Below, piece after piece: positions 52,601 through 62,201 of a stretch of 64,000 nucleotides of DNA. The notes beneath the pieces were generated by a model. That model was not told the DNA's origin and ran no database searches. It saw nothing but the letters and a program-made list of their open reading frames with translations. The stretch is from assembly GCA_002862125.1 (NCBI GenBank), contig PHSP01000003.1, positions 434,001 to 498,000 of the forward strand, written 5' to 3'. This DNA is from Methylobacter sp. KS41. GTDB taxonomy: Bacteria; Pseudomonadota; Gammaproteobacteria; Methylococcales; Methylomonadaceae. The position numbers and the translations under genes are program-made. Each line of letters starts with the position of its first letter. Positions within the stretch are counted from its first letter, which is position 1.

Positions 52601-53178
52601 AGTCGCAATCCGAGCGCATGAACTTTCTTAATGAACAACATGCCGACCTGATTGAAGCCCTGCAAATACTGGATCAGGCCATTAATAAAATTGATAAAGA
52701 AAGTAGGCTGCGTTTTAAGGAAACATTCGATAAAATAAACAGCGGTTTACAGGAGAAATTCCCGAAATTGTTTGGCGGCGGACAAGCCTATCTGGAATTG
52801 ACCGAGCAAGACTTGCTGGAATCAGGCGTAAATATTATCGCCAGACCGCCCGGCAAGCGAAATAGCTCCATTCATTTGTTGTCGGGCGGAGAAAAAGCTT
52901 TAACAGCCGTAGCGCTGGTATTTTCAATTTTTGAACTCAATCCTGCGCCTTTTTGCCTGCTGGATGAGGTCGATGCTCCTCTGGATGATGCAAATGTCGG
53001 GCGGTTTTCAAAAATGGTGGAAGAAATGTCTGCCTCAGTGCAGTTTTTGTATATTTCTCATAACAAGGTAACTATGGAAATTGCTAAACAGTTGGCGGGT
53101 GTGACGATGAAAGAACCGGGCGTGTCCCGAATGGTCGCGGTTGATATTGAAGAAGCAGTGAGTCTGGCGGAAATCTAA
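49654..53178 (+). CDS. smc: Chromosome segregation ATPase SMC
   Basis: A full-length 1174-residue condensin SMC. The N-terminal head has Walker A [20 protein letters not shown] (residues 30-49). Two long coiled coils (about 170-500 and 670-1010) flank a hinge (about 500-660, with [20 protein letters not shown]). The C-terminal head carries the signature [15 protein letters not shown] (about 1075) and Walker B [13 protein letters not shown]. It works with ScpA/ScpB, which are not in the window. ATG start. It is followed by zipA with a 1-nt overlap. Confidence 0.98.
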   Translation: [1174 protein letters not shown]

Positions 53179-53846
53179 TGGATAAAGAACTATTAAGAAT
53201 TGTAATTATCGCAACGGGCCTGATAATCATCATGGGCATGTTGACATGGAGTTATTTAAAAAATAAAAAATTCCGGGAAGACCTGGATTTTTACGATGAT
53301 ACGGAATTCAAAGGCCAACCTGAAAACCCGTTAGCCCTCGATGATGATAAAACGGACAGCGAGCCGGCAGAGGCTGTTGATCATCACTATTATGATCAGG
53401 AGGACGCTATTTATGAACCTGAAGAAGACGACGACATTGAACCGCCGCAACGCGTTGCAGCGCCCGCCATTATCCAGTTCAGCCTAATCGCCAAGGCGGA
53501 CGAAGGCTTTAATGGCATTGATTTGGCTAACGCCTTCGGGATAGTCGGTCTTGAATACGGTAATTTGAAAATATATGAACGGCTGGACGCTAACCGCCTC
53601 GTGGATTACGGCGTCGCCTGCATGGTTGAACCCGGAACTTTTCCCGATAGCAACCTGGGCGCTTTTTATTGCCCCGGACTGGTGTTTTTTATGCAGCCCG
53701 GCGCATTGGATGATGCGCAAACCGTTTTTGATGACTATATAGAAACGATTCAAATTTTAGCCGTGGAATTGGACGGGATGATCATGGATCAGCACAGACA
53801 ACCATTGACCGACGCCGCGATTCAATCACTCCGCCAGAGTTTGTGA
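53178..53846 (+). CDS. zipA: Cell division protein ZipA
   Basis: A 222-residue protein with an N-terminal membrane helix (IVIIATGLIIIMGMLTWSY), an acidic linker (Asp/Glu-rich, with DYYDQED-like stretches) and a C-terminal ZipA FtsZ-binding domain (IQFSLIAKADEGFNGIDLAN and LGAFYCPGLVFFMQPG). ZipA tethers FtsZ to the membrane. It is restricted to gammaproteobacteria. Its start overlaps the smc stop, and the smc-zipA-ligA order is conserved in the group. Confidence 0.95.
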   Translation: MDKELLRIVIIATGLIIIMGMLTWSYLKNKKFREDLDFYDDTEFKGQPENPLALDDDKTDSEPAEAVDHHYYDQEDAIYEPEEDDDIEPPQRVAAPAIIQFSLIAKADEGFNGIDLANAFGIVGLEYGNLKIYERLDANRLVDYGVACMVEPGTFPDSNLGAFYCPGLVFFMQPGALDDAQTVFDDYIETIQILAVELDGMIMDQHRQPLTDAAIQSLRQSL

Positions 53847-53862
53847 ACTAAGGAACAAGGTT

Positions 53863-55937
<2,075 letters not shown>

Positions 55938-56108
55938 TTCAAGTGGACAATGTATTCTGCCAGTGAAGCTCTGATCAGCTGAAACAGTTTGGCTAAAGGA
56001 TTTATTATCTTTTTTGTACAGAAGTGATAAATTGTGCGCCTATTGCTTGCTATTTTAATTAGCGCCCCCATAATTTTCTAGTCCAAGAAATTATTAAAGG
56101 TTCTGTTT

Positions 56109-58541
56109 ATGGAAACACATAAAATGAAAGTGTTACAAAAAAAAGATAACTTGATTCCAGTGTTACCGCTAAGGGATGTGGTGGTTTATCCGCACATGGT
56201 TATTCCCTTGTTTGTCGGCAGGGAAAGGTCTATCGATGCCCTGGATGCCGCTATGAAAGACAATAAGCAGATTTTGCTGGTTGCGCAAAAAGAAGCTGAA
56301 GTTGATGAGCCTGATTTCACTGATCTTTATGAGGTCGGCACCATGGCAAATATTCTTCAATTGCTGAAGTTGCCGGACGGCACGGTGAAGGTCCTGGTGG
56401 AAGGCAGTCAGCGCAGCAAGGTTCTAAGTTATCAAGAAACAGACAGCTTTTTTTCCGCGGCGGTAGAAAAAATTGATGATATTTTTAACCTTTCCGAGCA
56501 AGGGCAAGATGTATTGCAGCGGACCGTTATCAATTCATTTGATCAATATGTCAAATTGAACAATAAAATCCCTCCGGAAGTTTTAAATGCATTATCGGGG
56601 ATTGATGACCCAAGCCGGCTTGCCGATACGATGGCGGCTCATATGACCTTAAAGGTTAGTGATAAGCAGGCTATTCTTGAAACCGCGGATATTGAAAAAC
56701 GCTTGGAAGATTTAATGACGTTAATGGAAGGCGAGGTCGACCTTCTGGAAATGGAGAAAAAAATTCGCGTGCGCGTTAAGCAGCAGATGGAGAAAAACCA
56801 AAGGGAATATTATCTGAACGAACAGATGAAAGCGATTCAAAAAGAACTGGGAGACATGGATGATGTGCCTAATGAAATTGAAGAGCTGGAAAAGAAAATT
56901 GCCAGCGCAGGCATGACAAAGGAGGCGAAAGTTAAGGCGGGAACCGAACTTAACAAGCTTAAATTAATGCCGCCTATGTCAGCTGAGGCGACCGTGGTGC
57001 GTAATTATATTGACTGGATGGTCAATGTGCCCTGGAAGAAAAAGACTAAAGTGCGGCATGATCTGAAAATAGCCGAACAGGTTCTGGAAGCAGAGCATTA
57101 TGGTCTGGAAAAGGTAAAGGAGCGCATTCTTGAGTATCTTGCTGTTCAGCAGCGGGTAAAGCAGCTTAAAGGCCCCATTTTATGTCTGGTTGGGCCTCCG
57201 GGTGTGGGTAAGACATCATTAGGGGAGTCTATCGCCAGGGCGACCAATCGCAAATATGTGCGGATGGCTTTGGGCGGTGTCAGGGATGAAGCGGAAATTC
57301 GCGGCCATAGACGTACTTATATAGGCTCAATGCCGGGTAAGATTTTGCAGAATCTGGCTAAGGTACAAACTCGAAATCCGATGTTTTTACTTGATGAGAT
57401 TGACAAAATGGCGGCTGATTTTCGAGGTGATCCCGCATCGGCTTTGCTGGAAGTTCTTGATCCTGAACAGAATCATACTTTTTCTGATCATTACCTGGAG
57501 GTGGATTTTGATTTGTCTGATGTGATGTTTGTGGCTACGGCCAATACCATGAATATTCCGCCGGCATTATTAGATAGAATGGAGGTTATTCGTCTTGCAG
57601 GCTACACGGAAGATGAAAAAATAAACATCGCCATCCGTTATTTAATCCCCAAGCAGGTTAAAAATAACGGCCTTGAAGAACACGAAATTGAAATTTCTGA
57701 ATCTGCAGTCAGGGACATGATACGCTATTATTCGCGAGAGGCGGGCGTTCGCAATCTTGAGCGGGATATTTCAAAGATTTGCCGTAAAGTGGTCAAATCT
57801 CTTTTGTTGAAATCCGAAAAAAGTAAAGCGTTGGTTTCTCCAGAGAATCTCGATGACTATTTGGGCGTTAAACGCTTTAATTATGGGCTTGCTGAAGAGC
57901 GGGATCAGGTTGGACAAGTAACAGGCTTGGCATGGACGGAAGTGGGTGGAGAATTATTAACTATTGAGACAGCGGTGATTCCGGGAAAAGGCAAGCATTC
58001 GGCAACCGGCAAGCTTGGCGAAGTCATGAAAGAATCAATCGAAGCCGCAATGACGGTAGTCAGAAGCCGCTCAGAGCTTTTAGGAATAGATAATGAGCTG
58101 TTCCAGAAAAATGACATTCATGTTCATGTTCCTGAAGGGGCGACCCCGAAAGACGGTCCCAGTGCAGGCATCGGCATGTGTACCGCCATCATTTCGGCAT
58201 TAACCAAGATACCTGTGCGGGCAAATGTCGCCATGACGGGTGAAATCACCTTGCGCGGGGAAGTGTTGCCTATTGGCGGCTTAAAAGAGAAACTGCTTGC
58301 GGCTCATCGCGGCGGCATAACAACTGTTTTGATTCCCGCCGAGAATGAAAAGGATTTGGTTGAGATTCCTGAAAATATTAAGCAAAACCTGGATATCAAG
58401 CCTGTTCACTGGATAGACGAGGTGTTGGCAGTAGCCTTGCAATATATGCCTGTTTCTTTTGATAAAAAATCGGATGAAGAAAAAGGTAAAACCGAGGTTG
58501 AAGCGGTTAAAATAATTCAACAGGGTCTTACTGCCCATTAG
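56109..58541 (+). CDS. lon: ATP-dependent protease Lon
   Basis: The 810-residue Lon protease removes damaged and some regulatory proteins. The N-terminal substrate-binding LON domain ([21 protein letters not shown]), a coiled middle region, the AAA+ module with [20 protein letters not shown] (Walker A about 360) and FLLDEIDKM (Walker B), and the serine protease domain with [10 protein letters not shown] (Ser about residue 684) and Lys about 727 ([14 protein letters not shown]) are all present. Bacterial housekeeping type. ATG start; MKVLQKK is a possible internal start. Confidence 0.98.
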   Translation: METHKMKVLQKKDNLIPVLPLRDVVVYPHMVIPLFVGRERSIDALDAAMKDNKQILLVAQKEAEVDEPDFTDLYEVGTMANILQLLKLPDGTVKVLVEGSQRSKVLSYQETDSFFSAAVEKIDDIFNLSEQGQDVLQRTVINSFDQYVKLNNKIPPEVLNALSGIDDPSRLADTMAAHMTLKVSDKQAILETADIEKRLEDLMTLMEGEVDLLEMEKKIRVRVKQQMEKNQREYYLNEQMKAIQKELGDMDDVPNEIEELEKKIASAGMTKEAKVKAGTELNKLKLMPPMSAEATVVRNYIDWMVNVPWKKKTKVRHDLKIAEQVLEAEHYGLEKVKERILEYLAVQQRVKQLKGPILCLVGPPGVGKTSLGESIARATNRKYVRMALGGVRDEAEIRGHRRTYIGSMPGKILQNLAKVQTRNPMFLLDEIDKMAADFRGDPASALLEVLDPEQNHTFSDHYLEVDFDLSDVMFVATANTMNIPPALLDRMEVIRLAGYTEDEKINIAIRYLIPKQVKNNGLEEHEIEISESAVRDMIRYYSREAGVRNLERDISKICRKVVKSLLLKSEKSKALVSPENLDDYLGVKRFNYGLAEERDQVGQVTGLAWTEVGGELLTIETAVIPGKGKHSATGKLGEVMKESIEAAMTVVRSRSELLGIDNELFQKNDIHVHVPEGATPKDGPSAGIGMCTAIISALTKIPVRANVAMTGEITLRGEVLPIGGLKEKLLAAHRGGITTVLIPAENEKDLVEIPENIKQNLDIKPVHWIDEVLAVALQYMPVSFDKKSDEEKGKTEVEAVKIIQQGLTAH

Positions 58542-58610
58542 ATTTTTTTGCGACTTTGCGAGTATATGGCGCAATGCCGCAAAAAACATGGCCTCACGGG
58601 GTTTTAAAGC

Positions 58611-58640
58611 TTGACACTATCTAACGGCAATTGATATAAC
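58611..58640 (+). promoter_or_regulatory. Sigma-70 promoter of hupB
   Basis: TTGACA (58611-58616) and TATAAC (58635-58640) with 18-bp spacing, near consensus. Transcription would begin about 58647, giving an 87-nt leader before the hupB ATG. Confidence 0.75.
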
Positions 58641-58733
58641 TACCGGCGTTTCTTGTGTTACTATGGATCGTGCATAAGAATAAACATAAGGGTTTACACA
58701 ATACATATAAAAACAACTTCCTTAGGGGGAATC

Positions 58734-59006
58734 ATGAATAAATCAGAACTTATAGATGCCATGGCGGAATCGGCCGGTTTAACCAAGGCAGATGCCGGTC
58801 GCGCCTTGGATGGCTTTCTTAGCGCGGTGACAAATGCTTTGAGTAAAGGCGATTCTGTTGCGTTAGTGGGATTTGGAACTTACGCAGTAAAAGAAAGGGC
58901 TGAACGTAAAGGACGTAATCCACAGTCCGGAGAAGAGATTACTATTAAAGCGGCAAAAATTCCTTCATTTAAAGCTGGTAAATCTTTAAAAGATGCTGTA
59001 AACTAG
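58734..59006 (+). CDS. hupB: DNA-binding protein HU-beta
   Basis: A 90-residue histone-like HU protein that binds and bends DNA as a dimer. Typical features are [20 protein letters not shown] at the N-terminus and the DNA-binding arm with [14 protein letters not shown]. The ATG at 58734 is preceded by GGGGGA; the longer frame back to 58653 includes promoter-proximal leader and is rejected. lon-hupB order is conserved in many gammaproteobacteria. Its own strong promoter lies upstream. Confidence 0.95.
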   Translation: MNKSELIDAMAESAGLTKADAGRALDGFLSAVTNALSKGDSVALVGFGTYAVKERAERKGRNPQSGEEITIKAAKIPSFKAGKSLKDAVN

Positions 59007-59087
59007 CTCTTCTTTGTTGAGTTGCTTCAATTCAACACGAAAGAAAAAATCCATTATTCAAGTTGGCTTTTTTTTGAAAAAAAATTG

Positions 59088-59093
59088 TATAAT
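59088..59093 (+). promoter_or_regulatory. -10 element of the tRNA operon
   Basis: Perfect TATAAT at 59088-59093, with TTGGCT at 59063-59068 as a possible -35 (19-bp spacing). It lies 11 nt before the first tRNA. Confidence 0.7.
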
Positions 59094-59104
59094 TGGGTTT
59101 TCCA

Positions 59105-59180
59105 GGGTGCTTAGCTCAGCTGGGAGAGCATCGCCCTTACAAGGCGAGGGTCGGGGGTTCGAACCCCTCAGCACCCACCA
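59105..59180 (+). tRNA. tRNA-Val (anticodon TAC)
   Basis: A 76-nt cloverleaf: acceptor GGGTGCT pairing with AGCACCC, D-arm GCTC-AGCTGGGA-GAGC, anticodon arm TCGCC-CTTACAA-GGCGA with anticodon TAC (reads GTA and GTG), and a T-loop TTCGAAC. The CCA end is encoded. A discriminator A fits valine. Confidence 0.97.
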
Positions 59181-59186
59181 GACTTT

Positions 59187-59263
59187 GGAGTGGTAGTTCA
59201 GTTGGTTAGAATACCGGCCTGTCACGCCGGTGGTCGCGGGTTCGAGCCCCGTCCACTCCGCCA
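59187..59263 (+). tRNA. tRNA-Asp (anticodon GTC)
   Basis: A 77-nt cloverleaf: acceptor GGAGTGG pairing with CCACTCC, D-arm, anticodon arm CCGGC-CTGTCAC-GCCGG with anticodon GTC (reads GAC and GAT), T-loop TTCGAGC, and an encoded CCA. Six nt after tRNA-Val, so both come from one transcript. Confidence 0.97.
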
Positions 59264-59270
59264 AATTAAA

Positions 59271-59303
59271 AACCCCGAACCGTCTGGTTCGGGGTTTTTT
59301 TTT
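59271..59303 (+). terminator. Terminator of the tRNA operon
   Basis: CCCCGAAC (59273-59280) pairs with GTTCGGGG (59287-59294), followed by at least nine T residues. It ends the tRNA-Val-tRNA-Asp transcript before ppiD. Confidence 0.92.
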
Positions 59304-59334
59304 GCTTTGTAAATTGATTCATTAGGACTGATCT

Positions 59335-61206
59335 ATGCTGACAAAAATAAGAGAAAAAGCACAAGGTGCTTTTGCATGGGGTATTTTGATATTAATTTGT
59401 GTTCCTTTTGCTTTATGGGGCATTAATAATTATTTGGGTACTGGGACAGAAGCTCCTATTGCATCGGTGGGGGATAAGGATTTTTATCAACGCGATGTTA
59501 ATAATGCCTATGAACAATATAGCCAGAACTTTCAGGGCATGGGTATTGATGAGCAAGCCTTGAAAGCACAGGCATTGCAAAAGTTGATAAAAGATGAGGT
59601 TTTGTTGCAATACGTGCATTCAGAGGGTCTTGTTGTAACTGATGACGAAGCGAGGGATTTTATTAAATCTCTGCCCTATTTTCAGGTGGATGGTAAGTTT
59701 AGTGACAAGCAATATAAAACATTGCTAGGTTCACAAAGAATTTCGTCCGGTGAGTTTGTAAGTAGAGTTAAGAACGCGCTTATTATGGAGCAGTTCCAGC
59801 ACGCCATTGTTGATAGCAGTTTCGCTACTCAATATGATGTGGAAAGTTTTTTTAAAATCCAAAATCAACAGCGTGATGTCGATTATGTCGTTGTTCCTTT
59901 ACAGTCAATGACGGAACAGCCTTCTCCGGAAGAAATTTCCTCATATTACCAGCAGCGCCAGGATTCGTATCAAACGCCTGAACAGGTTTCCGTGGAGTAT
60001 GTTGATCTCTCGCTTGAAGATATCGCCAAAAAAGTAGTGGCTAACGATGAAAAGTTAAAAGCTTTTTACGAAGAGCAAAAAGATCAGTTCACTACGCCGG
60101 AGCGCAGAAAAATCAGTCATATCCTGTTTTCAGTCAATGACAAGGCCACTGAAAAAGCGGCTTTGGAAAAAGCCCTGAAAGCTAAGCAGGAGCTGGAAAA
60201 CAAGGACTTTGCTGTAGTGGCGGCAGAAGTTTCCGATGATAAGCTAACAGCTAAAAAAGGCGGGGACCTGGGTCTGTTTAACGCCGGCGCCATGGAAAAA
60301 TCCTTCGAAGATGCCGCGAGTGCTTTAAAACTTGGAGAAGTGTCGAATCCAGTCAGATCAGCGTTTGGATACCATTTAATTAAAGTTACCGAGCTTGTGC
60401 CTGGCAACGTGAAGCCGTTTGAAAGCGTTAAAAATGATGTGGCTAAAGCATATCAGAAAGCCCAGGCAGAAAATGCCTTTTATGAGGCAGGTGAAAAATT
60501 AACTGAATTGAGTTATGAAAATCCTGATAATTTGCAACCCGTAGCTGATGCTCTTGGCCTTACTGTCAAGAAATCGGCCCTGTTTACTAAAGAAAAGGGA
60601 GAAGGCATCGCTTCTGATGAGAAAATTCGCAGCGCGGCTTTTTCGGAAGAAGTGTTGCAAGGAAACAATAGCGCGCCTGTTGAGCGGGGAACCGAGAGTC
60701 TGGCGGTTGTGCGGCTTTTGGAACATAAAGCAGCCGCCAAGAAGGATCTAAATGACGTTAAGCAGGAAATAATTTCGGCGCTTTCAAAACAAAAAGCCTA
60801 TCAACTGGCCGCCGAAAAAGCGAGAGAGATAAAAGCCCGTCTGCAAGCGGGTGAATCCATTCAGGTTGTGGCGGCTGAAAATAAGCTGGAGCTTAAGACG
60901 GCGAAAGGACTGGAACGCGGCAAAAATAAATTGCCTGAGCAGTTGAGTGATGCCATTTTTAAATCGGCTAAACCCGTTGGCGGTAAGCCAAGTATTTTTA
61001 TTGCAGTGCTGCCTTCCGGCGAGCAAGCCGTAGTGAGCTTGTCAAAAGTAACGGCAGGTGTCATGAGTGAGAGCGATAAGAAGCAAATGGATTTGGCCAA
61101 GAAGAATATTGCCAACGCGTTTGGTCAAGCTGAATTTAATGAGGTTCTGAACAGTTTGCAGGCGGAGGCTGACGTAGAAGTGAATACAAAGCCCAGAGCC
61201 CAATAA
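59335..61206 (+). CDS. ppiD: Periplasmic chaperone PpiD (SurA/parvulin family)
   Basis: A 623-residue inner-membrane-anchored peptidyl-prolyl isomerase family protein that assists outer membrane protein folding. An N-terminal membrane helix (FAWGILILICVPFALWG, residues 13-29) anchors it with the bulk in the periplasm. SurA-type N-domain residues follow, then the parvulin domain around residues 243-355 (RRKISHILFSVNDKATEKAA, FNAGAMEKSFEDAA and FGYHLIKVTEL). The C-terminal region is helical and lysine-rich. Conserved placement downstream of lon-hupB. ATG start. Confidence 0.94.
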   Translation: MLTKIREKAQGAFAWGILILICVPFALWGINNYLGTGTEAPIASVGDKDFYQRDVNNAYEQYSQNFQGMGIDEQALKAQALQKLIKDEVLLQYVHSEGLVVTDDEARDFIKSLPYFQVDGKFSDKQYKTLLGSQRISSGEFVSRVKNALIMEQFQHAIVDSSFATQYDVESFFKIQNQQRDVDYVVVPLQSMTEQPSPEEISSYYQQRQDSYQTPEQVSVEYVDLSLEDIAKKVVANDEKLKAFYEEQKDQFTTPERRKISHILFSVNDKATEKAALEKALKAKQELENKDFAVVAAEVSDDKLTAKKGGDLGLFNAGAMEKSFEDAASALKLGEVSNPVRSAFGYHLIKVTELVPGNVKPFESVKNDVAKAYQKAQAENAFYEAGEKLTELSYENPDNLQPVADALGLTVKKSALFTKEKGEGIASDEKIRSAAFSEEVLQGNNSAPVERGTESLAVVRLLEHKAAAKKDLNDVKQEIISALSKQKAYQLAAEKAREIKARLQAGESIQVVAAENKLELKTAKGLERGKNKLPEQLSDAIFKSAKPVGGKPSIFIAVLPSGEQAVVSLSKVTAGVMSESDKKQMDLAKKNIANAFGQAEFNEVLNSLQAEADVEVNTKPRAQ

Positions 61207-61223
61207 TCCCATCAATGATGCAT

Positions 61224-61257
61224 AAAAAAGGGAGGCTTTAAGTCTCCCTTTTTTTTT
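61224..61257. terminator. Bidirectional rho-independent terminator
   Basis: GGGAG (61230-61234) pairs with CTCCC (61244-61248) and is flanked by A-run and T-run on opposite sides (AAAAAA...TTTTTTTTT), so it works for ppiD on the plus strand and for the convergent fabI on the minus strand. Confidence 0.9.
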
Positions 61258-61272
61258 GCGGTCAGCAGTCTC

Positions 61273-62055
61273 TCAAGATGCCGCTAAACCGGCGATATTA
61301 TAACCGCAGTCTACATAAGTAATTTCTCCGGTAATGCCTGAAGCCAAATCCGAACACATAAAAGCAGCCGCATTACCCACTTCTTCAATGGTTACGTTTT
61401 TCTTTAACGGAGAAAAGTCCGCTGCTTTACTCAGCATGGATTTAAAATCATTAATACCGGATGCAGCCAGTGTTCTGATAGGTCCAGCTGAAATTGCATT
61501 AACACGCGTGCCTTCTGCTCCCAAAGCTACCGCCATGTAACGCACGTTGGCTTCCAGACTGGCTTTGGCAACGCCCATGACATTGTAGTTAGGAATAGCC
61601 CGTTCAGCGCCTAAATAGGTCAAGGTTAATAATGAGCCGTTCCGTCCTTTCATCATAGCGCGTCCAGCTTTCGCCAATGCTGTAAAACTGTAAGAACTTA
61701 CATCGTGAGCAATTCTAAAATTTTCGCGGGTGGTGACATCAACATAATCACCATTAAGGGCGTCACGTGGCGCGAAAGCGACCGAATGCACGATACCATC
61801 CAACCCATCCCAATGTTTACCCAGTTTGTCAAAGACAGTATCGATATGTTCATCAATACTGACATCACACTCGATGGTAATTTTGGAATCGCATTGTTCA
61901 GCCATCTCTTCGACACGGCTTTGAAGCTTTTCATTTTGGAACGTAAAAGCTAATTCAGCGCCTTCGCGATGCATGGCTTGAGCAATACCCCATGCAATAG
62001 AACGATTGCTGGCTAAACCCACAATCAAGACCCGTTTGCCCTGCATAAAACCCAT
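61273..62055 (-). CDS. fabI: Enoyl-[acyl-carrier-protein] reductase FabI
   Basis: About 260 residues of the NADH-dependent enoyl reductase that completes each fatty-acid elongation cycle. The short-chain dehydrogenase fold shows [16 protein letters not shown] (cofactor loop), [16 protein letters not shown], and the active site [15 protein letters not shown] with Tyr and Lys in the FabI spacing (Y-x6-K). ATG at 62055 has GGGAG 6 nt upstream; 62061 is also in frame. Cytosolic; the triclosan target in other bacteria. Confidence 0.96.
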   Translation of the reverse strand: MGFMQGKRVLIVGLASNRSIAWGIAQAMHREGAELAFTFQNEKLQSRVEEMAEQCDSKITIECDVSIDEHIDTVFDKLGKHWDGLDGIVHSVAFAPRDALNGDYVDVTTRENFRIAHDVSSYSFTALAKAGRAMMKGRNGSLLTLTYLGAERAIPNYNVMGVAKASLEANVRYMAVALGAEGTRVNAISAGPIRTLAASGINDFKSMLSKAADFSPLKKNVTIEEVGNAAAFMCSDLASGITGEITYVDCGYNIAGLAAS

Positions 62056-62201
62056 TATCATCTCCCAGTATTTTTGTTTTTGTTGTTACAATAGAACTTT
62101 TAAGTATTATTTCATTCTGATTACGACCAGCGCCCAAACGCATTCGGTGAATGATCCTCCAAGTATCTACGACCCGTTTATCGATGTCCAGTTTTTTGTC
62201 C